Positions 22,001 to 33,700 of a stretch of DNA of 44,883 nucleotides are shown here, piece after piece. The translations under genes were made by a program, and so were the position numbers. Position 1 is the stretch's first letter. Each line of letters starts with the position of its first letter. The notes beneath the pieces were generated by a model. The model saw only the letters and a program-made list of their open reading frames with translations. It was not told where the DNA came from and did not search any database. The stretch spans positions 686 through 45,568 of the forward strand of contig CAMPET010000023.1 of the NCBI GenBank assembly GCA_946803715.1. The letters are read 5' to 3'. Source of the stretch: Beroe ovata (lineage: Eukaryota; Ctenophora; Nuda; Beroida; Beroidae).

Positions 22001-23790
22001 ACACTTTTCAGCGATATGTTGGTCAGAAATTCGACGAAATTTTTTAGACTCATTTTCATGCTAATACCATCGATTCCTATGTATTTTTGGACGCTGAATC
22101 GATTCCCGATCGAATTTTTGCCCTATCTCGCTCCTCTGAGGTGCTGCGTGCCATGTGACTTCGAACCTCACATGACATCAGGAATTGGAATTTTCACCAA
22201 TTTCTTGATGGGCTAGCCCGAAAATAGCACCAGATTCGGATTCTACGTCAAAAAGTAAGCTAGGAACACTTGTTCCCAGTATGTCTTCTGAGAAAATGTT
22301 GTTGGCCATTTTTTGGTGTGAGTGTGTCCCAGTGATTTTCGTGATTTTGCAGGTGTTGCTTCCCACGGGTTTGAAATCGTGATTTGGGCGTGGTCCCACA
22401 ACGAGTATTAACTGTACATGATCGTTAAAAGGATTGATACTTGTAGTATGAGAGTAGGAGAGATGATTTGGTGAAAAATCGGTGTCCTTAGCGCCATTTA
22501 AGTCTTGATTAGAGACCTTCGAAATCGAAGTACAAAAGTGTGGAGTCACTCATTACACTTTTCAGCGATATGTTGGTCAGAAATTCGACGAAATTTTTTA
22601 GACTCATTTTCATGCTAATACCATCGATTCCTATGTATTTTTGGACGCTGAATCGATTCCCGATCGAATTTTTGCCCTATCTCGCTCCTCTGAGGTGCTG
22701 CGTGCCATGTGACTTCGAACCTCACATGACATCAGGAATTGGAATTTTCACCAATTTCTTGATGGGCTAGCCCGAAAATAGCACCAGATTCGGATTCTAC
22801 GTCAAAAAGTAAGCTAGGAACACTTGTTCCCAGTATGTCTTCTGAGAAAATGTTGTTGGCCATTTTTTGGTGTGAGTGTGTCCCAGTGATTTTCGTGATT
22901 TTGCAGGTGTTGCTTCCCACGGGTTTGAAATCGTGATTTGGGCGTGGTCCCACAACGAGTATTAACTGTACATGATCGTTAAAAGGATTGATACTTGTAG
23001 TATGAGAGTAGGAGAGATGATTTGGTGAAAAATCGGTGTCCTTAGCGCCATTTAAGTCTTGACTAGAGACCTTCGAAATCGAAGTACAAAAGTGTGGAGT
23101 CACTCACTACACTTTTTAGCGATATGTAGATTAGGAATTCGACAAATTTTTTTTGACCCATTTTCATGCAAATACCGTCGATTTCTATGTATTTTTGGAC
23201 GCTGAATCGATTCCAGATAGAATTTTCGTCCTATCTCGCTCCCCTGAGTCGTTATCCCCCTCCCTCTATAATCCGCCCTCTATTTTCCCAGGTATGGCGT
23301 GTCCGGTACAACCTGAGAGATCAATTGCTCTTGACCGGGGGTAGTGATAGTAAAGTTGTTCTTCTCCATGTGCCCTCTCTGGCCAGTGACTCCATGTCGG
23401 AAGAGGAAGAGGAAGGAGGAAAGGGAGATGAGGACACAAAGGAACCCAAGGTACTTAAGTCTTAATTCTCCTGATATGGATGGGGATTGTGCAGTGTAAA
23501 GTGAACCGTCAGTAATAATATGTGATACTTATAGTGTGGGGATGAGATTATTAAGCCGGTTTCACGAATGTTTCGCGTCATGAACCCCCTATTGACTATT
23601 CTTCTACCCCTTATCATTTTAGGAGAAGCTGAGGGAGGGAATATTGGAGGAGTATGACAAGCATGAAGATTCCGTGTACTCAGTAGCGTGGTCAACCGTC
23701 GACCCCTGGCTATTTGCCAGCTTATCCAACGATGGTCGTCTGGTTCTCAATAAGGTTGCCAAGGAAATCAAGTTTAGTATCATATTGTGA
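19003..23790 (+). CDS. EIPR1: EARP and GARP complex-interacting protein 1 (TSSC1), WD40
   Basis: Seven-bladed WD40 protein that binds the EARP/GARP tethers and promotes endosomal recycling and dense-core vesicle cargo sorting. Eight exons: 19003-19128, 19293-19436, 19688-19792, 19918-20086, 20220-20329, 20514-20633, 23292-23450 and 23623-23790. All are in phase, giving 366 residues (vertebrate about 387). Landmarks are the N-terminal [13 protein letters not shown], the blade [67 protein letters not shown], an acidic insert in the penultimate blade, and [20 protein letters not shown] followed by [11 protein letters not shown] near the end. Intron 6 is 2.66 kb and filled by a 554-bp tandem array, while the other introns are at most about 250 nt. 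The exon 2 acceptor is duplicated upstream. The first intron of the catalogue with a tandem GAGATACAATCCT repeat is intron 2 (about 19553-19600). Confidence 0.93.
19199..19301 (+). repeat. Tandem duplication of the EIPR1 exon 2 acceptor
   Basis: TTTGCTCCTTCAYAATATCACC...CTCTCGTTTTCAGGTG occurs twice, with AG at 19235-19236 and 19291-19292. The copies include the polypyrimidine tract, the AG and the first exonic bases. Use of the upstream AG would add 56 nt and shift frame, so the downstream AG is the coding one. Confidence 0.85.
20878..23247. repeat. 554-bp tandem array in EIPR1 intron 6
   Basis: Units start at 20878, 21434, 21988, 22542 and 23096 (periods 556, 554, 554, 554), the last being a partial of about 150 nt. 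Recognisable landmarks in each are GGAGTC..TACACTTTT(T/C)AGCGATATGT, GACGCTGAATCGATTCC and GTTGGCCATTTTTT. Copies 3 and 4 are almost identical and the outer copies are more diverged, as expected from recent unequal exchange in the centre. A minus-strand reading frame of 114-123 residues recurs in every full unit but resembles nothing known. Confidence 0.95.
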
Positions 23791-24097
23791 ATTGTGCAGC
23801 TCCCAGTTATAGTTTTTGATTGATGATCATTTTGTTATTCTGCGTTTTTTGGATTTAAATTTACTTTCTCACTCGAAAATAATACGTTATCTACCTGCTG
23901 GACAGAGTTTAATGATTTTGATTCGTTTTTGTTGTAAATGATGATGCAATTTGACATAAAACTCACCATATCTTTTCATGAAATTGAAGTTTATGAACGT
24001 CTCATTCACTTATATTGACACTTTTTGTGGAGACCAGTTATCTTCTTCACCCAACACATCGATCAAGACCTCACGACTTCTATTTCCCCTAGCTATC
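23791..24097 (+). other. Spacer EIPR1-SF3B5
   Basis: 307 nt, AT-rich. It ends in TATTTCCCCTAG five bases before the SF3B5 ATG. No exon seen. Confidence 0.4.
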
Positions 24098-24543
24098 ATG
24101 GATAGGTACAATTTCCAGTCACAGTTGGAGCACTTGCAGTCCAAGTACATCGGAACAGGGCATTCCGATACCACCAAGTTTGAGTGGCTCGTAAACCAAC
24201 ACAGGTAAACCCTACCTAAATACCTTCACATAGGCCGTGATACAGTATGTGATGCGGTATGCTGAACACTTCTTGATCTACACGAACAGCTGAAAATTGT
24301 GAAGTTATTTCTTGAAAGCTATCCTCAAATTCTCACTCAAACTGACATGTTTTGCCAATAGCATGACAATCATTCTCTCTCTCCTCTTCCAGGGACAGTT
24401 TTGCATCGTACATCGGTCACTACCCTCTCACCGACTATTTTGCCCTGGTGGAGAATGAGAGCAGGGCCCGGGTCAAATTCAACCTGCTGGAGAAGATGCT
24501 ACAACCTTGTGGACCACCCCCCGAGAAACCAGACTGGATGTGA
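24098..24543 (+). CDS. SF3B5: Splicing factor 3B subunit 5 (SF3b10)
   Basis: Small helical subunit of SF3b in the U2 snRNP, packed against SF3B1 and SF3B3 and needed for branch-site recognition in the nucleus. Two exons, 24098-24204 and 24393-24543, join in phase 2 and give 85 residues, matching the family length. Strongly conserved blocks are RYNFQSQLEHLQSKYIGTGH, FEWLVNQHRDS, YFALVENESRARVKFNL and EKMLQPCGPPPEKP. An acceptor-like CCCCTAG lies five bases before the ATG. Confidence 0.97.
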
Positions 24544-24999
24544 GCCAGCGGAGTCGGTGGACCAGTAGACCAGCAAGTCGTTGTGGGTCAGTCGAGAGTG
24601 TCTTTACAATATATTATGATCTTTGTACGTTTGGTCACAGTGACTGATAGCCATTATTTGGCGATATGTGGTAGATGTGCCATGAAAATAACAGCTTATC
24701 GACTTATCGAGGTGTTCTCGAAAATCTTGCATTACGTACTTCATTGCATGAATTTGTCAGTGTGACAACATTTGTCGTTTAATAGATGATGAAGCAATAC
24801 CCTGCTAATTCATTGCGATAGCGAATGATATATCTAATCAATATCCAAGCTTTTGATTCATGATGAAGTTCCAATTTAATCTACGATTTGTCAATGATCG
24901 ACAGAGGTATTGTAGCCTTAACCAAACACATCTTGTTCGAAGAGAAACCATTTTGTAGGAACAAAAACCTAAACTTAACCTATTTCTCCTAGGATTAGG
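24544..24999 (+). other. Spacer SF3B5-HAP40
   Basis: 456 nt, AT-rich, with no exon. It ends CTATTTCTCCTAG seven bases before the next ATG. Confidence 0.4.
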
Positions 25000-27131
25000 A
25001 TGAATGATCCAGTTGTTGAACGGTATGTCACTATCTGCAGATCACTCAAGAAGCGATTCATGAGGAAACCTAATATTGCAGAGGCTAGGGATAACTTCTA
25101 CTCATTAGGTGGGTTTCAAACTGAAACATAACTCGAGTGTTCAATATATTACTCAGAATATTATGCTAGTAAGAATATTATGTCGAAATGTTGCACTATA
25201 ATACAGAAATTGAAGTTAAAGTTTTCCATGAAATATGGAAAGTTTTCCATGAAAAATCGATAGTAGCATATTGAACCCTCAATTTCTCGATTTCAAATCC
25301 GTCTCATACTCAGGAAAGCAATTGCTTGCCTCCGGTAACAAGGAATATGCAGTAAGCTGCTACCTGTCTGCGTCACAGTGTGAGGAACAACTCAGTAACA
25401 CAGTAGGGGAAACCAATGCACTGACCAAAGCTGCCACTCTTTTCCTACAGGTGCGTGTGTGTTCCTAGCGGAATAAAGGAATTTTCTGTTTCGATTTTGA
25501 TGTTTGATGTTTCAAATTTTTTTCTAGGAATCACAGAATTATCTATTTCAATTTGTTCAAGGTTCGTTTTTGGCAGAAGAACGGATAGTTCTTCGGTGAA
25601 TGGTGAGACTGAGGGAGTAATGTTTTATTCTCACTCAGCTGGAGAAAGACAAGCAAATGCTGTGTATCGCTAGCAATGAGACATACCTCGCGGCAGGTAT
25701 CGATTGTTACAACAAAGCCTCTGCCAAACTGGTGGATAGCAACAAGCAGGATCTAGCCCTGAAACTATGTGTGGAGGTTAGCTTTATTTCTATATGATTG
25801 ACAGTTCGACACATTTAAACCTCCGAATTCGGACGAAAAGTTTACAACAATTGAATCGTCATTGCTCTGATTTTGGATTTATATCAACACTACTCTCCTC
25901 AGCTAGGTTGTCTATTGATTGACATGGGCCATATTCCTGACGCTGAACCTCACTTCATCAAGGCTTCGACTCTGATTAACCCTGGAAACATATCATTCCA
26001 GGTTAGTGGGAGATTCCTATCTCTTATCCACTCCTTGATTCGGTCTTGACACCAGAACTAAAATCTCAATTCGCATTGATGACACTCAACTCGAGACACA
26101 ACTTGACACCAGTTTCGATAGAAATTCATATTCCCCAATATTTTACAGATTGTTGTTCTGAAGAAGTTGTGCTACTGTAAGACATACTGTAAGAATTACA
26201 TGGGAGCACTGGACGTCCTGGATAAACTGGTATACCTTATCAACCTGTCCACTTCTTCTTCGCAAGGTAAGAGTTCCGTGGGATAAAGTTCATCGCTTAA
26301 TCGAGCATCAAATTCGTTTTGCGAGACAAAATTAGTCCCAATTATTTAGTATGTTTTTTTTCGGGTTAGAAACCATTGAATTGGTGTTGGTTTTCTGCTT
26401 TTGAATTACCTTCACCTTTCCACAGAAGGTAAGATGACGGCTCATCTACACGATACGCTACAGTACTGTGAAATAGCGACTCTCCTACTTCTACTGATAG
26501 TGAACACACCCTTCCTACATCTATCTCCCAAACACAAGTATGTGGCTTATTTGTTTGTTTGTTTGTTTGTAGTACAGTGCGATTTAACGTTACCTGGGCA
26601 ACACACACATAAAATAATTATACATAGTGCATACATAGTACAAACATGTACATACAAACATACACATACACACATACACACACACACAAACATAACGCAC
26701 ATTAAATCAGGGATCTTCTGAGCAAGTACAACGAAGTTCCAGCAAACATACTGGAAACGGAACAAGATGTTGACAAGTTCATGGATATGGTGGAGATCAC
26801 ACTAGCTACAAAACACCAGGTAACCGGTCGTTGAGTTCTAGAGTAAGACCTGCAACGATAAGTGGCTATCGCGGTTCGCCAAAATGCTAGGATGAATCTT
26901 CGGGAAACTGTGTGATTTATATAAAACCGGGGCCCAAAAACCAAAGTTGGCGAAATCGCGTCCATTTATCAGTATTTTAGGGGGTATTTTAGTGTCATCA
27001 TTGATCTGTAGGATCACAAAGCGTTGATTCGACTCCAAGATAAGCTGTACCCTACGCTGGATGGTCAGGTAAATGAGTTATTCAGAGAACTGATTGACCG
27101 AGTTGAGGAAATCAGCATGGTCCTCATCTGA
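25000..27131 (+). CDS. F8A1: 40-kDa huntingtin-associated protein HAP40 (F8A)
   Basis: HAP40 is a TPR-like helical protein that fills the cleft of huntingtin and stabilises it, with reported roles on early endosomes. Eight exons: 25000-25108, 25314-25450, 25639-25776, 25903-26001, 26149-26266, 26426-26537, 26711-26819 and 27012-27131. Phases agree and give 313 residues, shorter than the human 371, which has long proline-rich insertions missing here. Diagnostic segments are the N-terminal SLKKRFMRKPNIAEARDNFY, GETNALTKAATLFLQ, the helix pairs LCVELGCLLIDMGHIPDAEP, NYMGALDVLDKL, HDTLQYCEIATLLLLLIV, LLSKYNEV, and the C-terminal DHKALIRLQDKLYPTLDGQ. Its presence predicts a huntingtin gene in this genome. 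Intron 6 contains a CA tract (about 26640-26700). Confidence 0.88.
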
Positions 27132-28628
27132 ACAGCCTGGTGCTCATCTGAGCCAAGTCTCGAATTGAGGCCATGTCTCGATTTGAGGCAAATTCTCAAG
27201 ACACTGTATCAAGGAGATGAGTTAAAAGAGGGCGTGGCAGTAGCAGAAAAAGAGGATGACTGGGAGTTAAGCTGACTAATGGGGCTCATTTTGATGTGTT
27301 GTGATCAGGATGTGTGTTGAACTGTGTTTGTTCTTTGACGAGTATGTAAAACTAATTGTCTGTAAAACTGATTGTCTGTAACTACCATGTAAGTAAATAA
27401 TCACGTGAAGATTTGAGTATGTAGGTACCTAATTGAAGCATTGTTGTGATTTTGGATTCCGCATCTGGTAGTTTCAATCGATCACTGTACCCAATTTCGG
27501 GCTTTGTGATGACATATTGGTAGTGCATCGTATCATAAGCTTGAGTAGTGCGACCACCGTCAACCAAATGTTTTACCTTTCTGTCACAATGAATTCATCA
27601 TCATAAAATCACACGTGTAAGCGGACAAAAACAAGTTTAGATAACTTAAAAAGCAAAATTATGTCAAATGATATACCAAATAGTACACAATAAACAAATA
27701 AATACACTTCTTTTCATTCTCGGTAAACCTAATGGGTATAATACTGTACGATATTTCCATATATAATCGACTTGCAATTCCTACTCCATAAATCTAATTA
27801 TCGTTAATTGGGGCATGATTAACGATAATTGATACTAGCCAGGGATGGGATAAACAGTTCCTCTTAATCAAAACTCCTCCGAAAGAAGGAGACTCAAATA
27901 TTCATTTAGAAACCCGACGAAAATTTCCACAGATTTCATTTATAAGATGTTGCGACATGACCAACACCTATAGTTGAGATGATAGATCCAGGCTAAAAAA
28001 CTAAAACATACATAAAATGAGATTCATCAGCTGTAATAGATACACAATCTGTTTGCTCCGATATATATAGAAATGTATAGCACCATTATAGCAACGGTTG
28101 CTGTGACAACAGTTGCCCTAGCAACAATTGCTTTTGCAAAATTTGCAATTTAATAGGACATCTACATCAACTGTAATAACTTCCATGACGTGCAACAATA
28201 CCCAGCAGTCTCAATAGTGGTGTTCTGAGAGGAGGTACTCGAGCGTGTGAGACGAGGGTAGGGTCTTCCTGCCAAAATACAGCACATTTGAAGGTAGTCC
28301 AACGTGCTGTGATGTTGTCATGACAACTGCAAAGGAAGCTATTTGTATTGCCATCTGACCAAATATGTAAGCTTTTCAGATGTTGTTCTTCAGAATTTCG
28401 CCAGAAAGCAATTACGCACTGCTGTGAATGAACCAGTCCTGCATCCTTAGTCCCTTGTCGATAGAGAAGCATCAGCATAGCAAGTTATATCTGACTACAA
28501 TCAAATGTGAAGTGTTGTAGCAAGAGACCTCAATCCCCTTCTCATTCCACGCACAGTCCCCCTCATAGGATGGGGTCCTCCCCCACTCCCCCACTTGTTC
28601 AGTCTGACTGGGCTATCTCTCTCTGCTG
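27132..28628. other. Convergent intergenic region HAP40 / RGS
   Basis: Holds the 3' ends of two convergent genes. AATAAA occurs near 27689, and GCAACRGTTGC-type repeats lie at 28096-28133. Open frames such as the minus one at 28167-28478 show no family similarity or splice support. Confidence 0.4.
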
Positions 28629-29580
28629 TCAAGTGGAATTCTCACTTGGTCTCGCCAAGTTAACGTAAGATTCGTCCCTGAGGAATCGCGGGTAGATGTC
28701 CGTCTTCATGAGGATGTAAATTTGCTCCTGGGATTCGTTGTAGATGGTCATCGTGGGTGAAACGATGTTCTTCTGTATGTCTTTCCTGATCACATCATTG
28801 ATGTTGATCTGAAGGATAATTCTGCTGTAAGGATCCAATCAATTCCGAAGATACTACAGTATTGGTGGTTTGAAGATTCGAGTATGCTTGGATGTTGCCA
28901 TGATTCACAGTACCTGTTTTTCGCTTTGATTCGATATGAAGGTCCTGTAGATGAGTCGGGCAGCTTCATTCAATTTATCTCCGGCCAGCTGTTTCTTGCG
29001 GAATTCTTTGACCGCCAGCCAAAATTCGATATTCTCCGCGGCATGGTTCTTACGAGCAAACTCGGTGAAGAGAATCACTCCTCCTGAGACGAAGGAGGAA
29101 GTATGGTGATATGGATGATTTCATATGTCGTAACATGCTCGATGAGTGGTGAGCACGAGCAATGAGCAATGAGCATAACCATTGACCAGGTTAGTTGGTT
29201 CAAAGTTACAGTTTTCATGTTTGTGAAGGAATGATTTATTTTTCGCTCGAGGAACACTCAACTACTCACTGGGGTCGTTGATCAAGGCATCAAAGTTGTT
29301 CTCCCATTTTGCTGCTTGGTCTCTAGATCTAGAAGTGAAATAGAATGACAAACTTTATATGGATCTTAATTGATATTGAAGATGATAGAAAAACTTTACG
29401 AAGTCGCATGAATCGTCCAATCCATGAACGATGTAAATTTGCATGATCTCCGATGAAACGAGTTCTTGCCAACACTTACATTGACGACTTAGAGCGGAGC
29501 TTGTTGATTATACCCTTTCGTGACATTGTTCCCTTTGTCTTCTTAACATCTCCCTCGCTGCTTTTTCGATCCCCCAACAT
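28629..29580 (-). CDS. Regulator of G-protein signalling (small, R4-like)
   Basis: RGS proteins speed GTP hydrolysis by heterotrimeric G-alpha subunits at the plasma membrane. Four minus-strand exons, 29580-29480, 29328-29270, 29083-28914 and 28808-28629, give 169 residues, nearly all RGS domain. The short basic N-terminus (KKTKG..SRKGIINKLRSKSS) suits membrane contact, as in R4 members. The RGS fold starts KWENNFDALIND, then GVILFTEFARKNHAAENIEF followed by WLAVKEF (the signature helix), AARLIYRTFIS, IRKDIQKNIV, and IYILMKTDIYPRFLRDESYV. An in-frame stop sits directly before the ATG, which fixes the start if no further exon precedes it. Exon 2 has two possible acceptors six bases apart. No other domain is present, so the exact subfamily is open. 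Confidence 0.9.
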
Positions 29581-30723
29581 TCAGAATTTTCATCCTAGCA
29601 AAGATTATTCTATGTTTCATTATATGCGCATGGGTACAAATACTAGAGCAGAATTAGAAACAGGTTTAACAACAACAAGGAAAGCAGCATAATACCACAA
29701 GTTCCACACTGCACGCCACTGGTAGATCGGAGATCACAAACACTACCATAGACACATACGTATCGGCAACACCTACTCTACAATATGGAGAAGCTGTTGA
29801 AAGATCAGCCCTATCCTGTGTATATTTGTGTGTGTGTGTGTGTGTGTGTNNNNNNNNNNNNNNNNNNNNNNNNNNNNNNNNNNNNNNNNNNNNNNNNNNN
29901 NNNNNNNNNNNNNNNNNNNNNNNNNNNNNNNNNNNNNNNNNNNNNNNNNNNNNNNNNNNNNNNNNNNNNNNNNNNNNNNNNNNNNNNNNNNNNNNNNNNN
30001 NNNNNNNNNNNNNNNNNNNNNNNNNNNNNNNNNNNNNNNNNNNNNNNNNNNNNNNNNNNNNNNNNNNNNNNNNNNNNNNNNNNNNNNNNNNNNNNNNNNN
30101 NNNNNNNNNNNNNNNNNNNNNNNNNNNNNNNNNNNNNNNNNNNNNNNNNNNNNNNNNNNNNNNNNNNNNNNNNNNNNNNNNNNNNNNNNNNNNNNNNNNN
30201 NNNNNNNNNNNNNNNNNNNNNNNNNNNNNNNNNNNNNNNNNNNNNNNNNNNNNNNNNNNNNNNNNNNNNNNNNNNNNNNNNNNNNNNNNNNNNNNNNNNN
30301 NNNNNNNNNNNNNNNNNNNNNNNNNNNNNNNNNNNNNNNNNNNNNNNNNNNNNNNNNNNNNNNNNNNNNNNNNNNNNNNNNNNNNNNNNNNNNNNNNNNN
30401 NNNNNNNNNNNNNNNNNNNNNNNNNNNNNNNNNNNNNNNNNNNNNNNNNNNNNNNNNNNNNNNNNNNNNNNNNNNNNNNNNNNNNNNNNNNNNNNNNNNN
30501 NNNNNNNNNNNNNNNNNNNNNNNNNNNNNNNNNNNNNNNNNNNNNNNNNNNNNNNNNNNNNNNNNNNNNNNNNNNNNNNNNNNNNNNNNNNNNNNNNNNN
30601 NNNNNNNNNNNNNNNNNNNNNNNNNNNNNNNNNNNNNNNNNNNNNNNNNNNNNNNNNNNNNNNNNNNNNNNNNNNNNNNNNNNNNNNNNNNNNNNNNNNN
30701 NNNNNNNNNNNNNNNNNNNNNNN

Positions 30724-30755
<32 letters not shown>

Positions 30756-33700
30756 GGTATGAACTTGGTACTATAAACGGATGCTTGGGTTTAGCTACAT
30801 ATCGTGCGTGAGGTCTCCCTGCTGGGAAATGCTGGGATTATCATATTCTGGGCACACCCAAGTTACTAGCCGCAGCATATAATACTGTATTCTAGCTGCT
30901 CTGCTTATTTATATGATGCGTATGTGAACCACCGAAGCGTGCTTACTATGCTATTCACTGTATATTTATTCGTTGCTATGATAATAAACAAATGGGAATA
31001 AGCACTAAGCAGTTATACTCGGTTATTAACAGGGCATGGTAAATATGGTTAACAAGCAAATATTCCACCAGATACTCTCTTAAGATTGTCAACGACAATA
31101 AGAATGAAGTGTATGATACGCAACCGTCTTTAGATCTGATAAGCGAGAGATTCGACACGAAAGTCTGGGGCAACAAGAAGCTCTTCAACAACAATTATAG
31201 TCACAGCACACTTAAATTAGCAGTCAAGTAATACAGCTGCTGTAGGCACCCATCTGATTGAGCCACATATAATAGTAATACTGGAGCAGTGAGAAAAAGT
31301 GTCATTATTCCCAATAAGTCGCCCTACTTCACTCCTTTCACCACACCAATTACAGTCAGTGTGCGGGTGTCATGAATGATAGCTAATGCCCAGCCATTGT
31401 TTCAAGTGTATACGTCACGTCATATTGTGATCAAGTTGTCCAAATCATATGCTTTTGACACATTGTGTGAAGCAGCTTGCTGCATTTATGACGTCACTTT
31501 ATCACTATTATGATTGGATGAACCTATTAACAGTTCACGTACCTGTTGGTGACGTCAGAGGATCGTGTTTTGCAACTTCTGCCACATTTAATAACAGCCA
31601 TGGTATAACAATCCATTAGTTAGTCATAACGGATTGTAATGGATAATGATAGATATCACATAATGTAATATGTAATTGATGAAGATTGCAGCTGCCATAT
31701 ATGAAGAATAAGATGTGCAAGAGGCTCAGTGTCTGCCAGGGGGCAGGGACTAGAGCCTGTCGGCATTGCGTTATGCCGTTATAGGTCGCTTAGTATGAGG
31801 GTGTTCAAACCACAACCGGGGAATATATTTCACTCGAAGAGGCGAGGAGAGGGGTATCATCGATGGAATACATTTCACCTGCTCTAGTAATCACCAATTA
31901 ACGCTATTGACTAATTCTGTGCTACGCACAGAATAGCGAACATATGCGATAGCGAACATATGGCGAAATGATGGTGACTCTTCACCCTATGATAAGAGTG
32001 AGTTATTCGCTGATAGCATGATAGAATTATAGTTCACTGCCTGCCTGAGTCAAAAGAGAACCGCCTGCCGGTATATATATACCTGCTTTGCTGCTACAGA
32101 TCATGCACTTTATAACCAATTGTATGGTTCTCGCATCAAGGATAAATAATTATGAAGGAGTAAAGGAGCAATGCGGATGATTCTTGTTATAACTCAGGCA
32201 TCATGCAGCTGCTTCAAGTACAAATATATGCATTCAATAGAATACAAGTGGTAGCTGAATGCAAACACAAAGCTTGTGCAGATTATATCGCTCATGAATG
32301 CTAAATGTTGTGCCTGCACGGAATGAACATCTCGCAAGAGAGAACTTTTGACTCTATCGCAAAAAATAAACTAAGATCATGCCAACTACCTAGAGGATAT
32401 TATATTGAGCCCCCTCTCGGCAAACAGTGTCTAGATTCATGAGTGTGGACTCGACAGTTATATAGACTTCTGCTTAGAGCTGTCCTAGATAAAGGAAAAT
32501 ATAGCACTCACGACAAACATCAAGGATTCCTGCAGCGAATGACAACTGCATGCGAAGGATTAATAACTACTGCTGCCAAGAGTCAAGTGGTAATAGAGCA
32601 GTATATAATATATGTGATCTTAGGAGGGGAGGTATGCAGTGAATACACTAGTTACTGGCATCCTGTTAATTATTTCACTAAACACCAAGTTGTACGCACA
32701 CACACTCACGCACACACAAGCACACAAACACGCACATGCACACAAATATACCTCTCCCCTGTGTAAGTGTATGGGGGCAGGGATGTCGATAAAACATAAT
32801 TTTTGCTCCTGGGGAGTGCCTAGGCCCTCTTGCTCTCAATGGTGTGTGTGTGTGTGTGTGCGTGTGTGTGTGATTGTTTGCGGGCTCGTGAGCTAGTGAA
32901 CACCTGGTGGTCATATATACCTTGGGTTTATCGTGAAAACCAAGAAGGATTTAGCTTACGGAGTAATCAACACAGGAAAGGTGCTTACAAAGACCAAACT
33001 TTTAACAACACTTGGAAAATATATGCTGCATATTCAAGAAGAAGCCGATTTTTACCTATACAGGAAAATGACCTTTGCGACTGAAAGCAAACAAAAGGTT
33101 TGTACACAATCTAAGAGAATTAATTACTGTACGTGCTGTGGAAAAGAATTGAAGAATTTGGGAGGTGGTTGGATGATAATAATACGGTTTTTCCGGCAAG
33201 GAACACAAACAAAGGGTTAGGTGGGTGTGAATAGGGTAGAATCATAAGTACACTACTCTATTGATACCCTTATACGCATACTGATGCACACAGACACACA
33301 ATTACACACAATTATCTAGACTGTTATTGTGTTCCGATAGCTGCAGACCAGGTACCGATGTCAGTGAAATCTGGGGAAGTCTGTTGCCTTTCTCCTGGTA
33401 GTTTCCTCAAGGTAGAAAGATCCATAAGTTCATATTGATATAGTTGCTAAATTCTATGCCAGTGAATACAGCTACATTGAAACAGCAATTCTGAACTCTG
33501 GCGACCAATAAACAACCAACTTACTGCCACAAATTTTATAGAATGGCTCTATGCAGTCCTTATTAATGACCCGACAACCTCTAATTAAGACTGGACTCAA
33601 CTAACAAGTATGAGACTATATGTTGAAAAAATGGACCTTAATGACGGAAGGCTGTAAAAGTGCGTATTCCATTAGCCCATGATTGTTTTGAATTATACCA

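Noticed and set aside
29773-30762. Very long open frames across 29.7-30.8 kb
   Set aside because: They consist of the N gap and dinucleotide repeats.
31735-31825. Possible tRNA-like GTTCAAACC segment
   Set aside because: No matching A box, acceptor stem or anticodon arm could be drawn.
32933-33220. 95-codon plus-strand frame in the gene-poor region
   Set aside because: No recognisable motif, no supporting splice partners, and basic, AT-driven composition.
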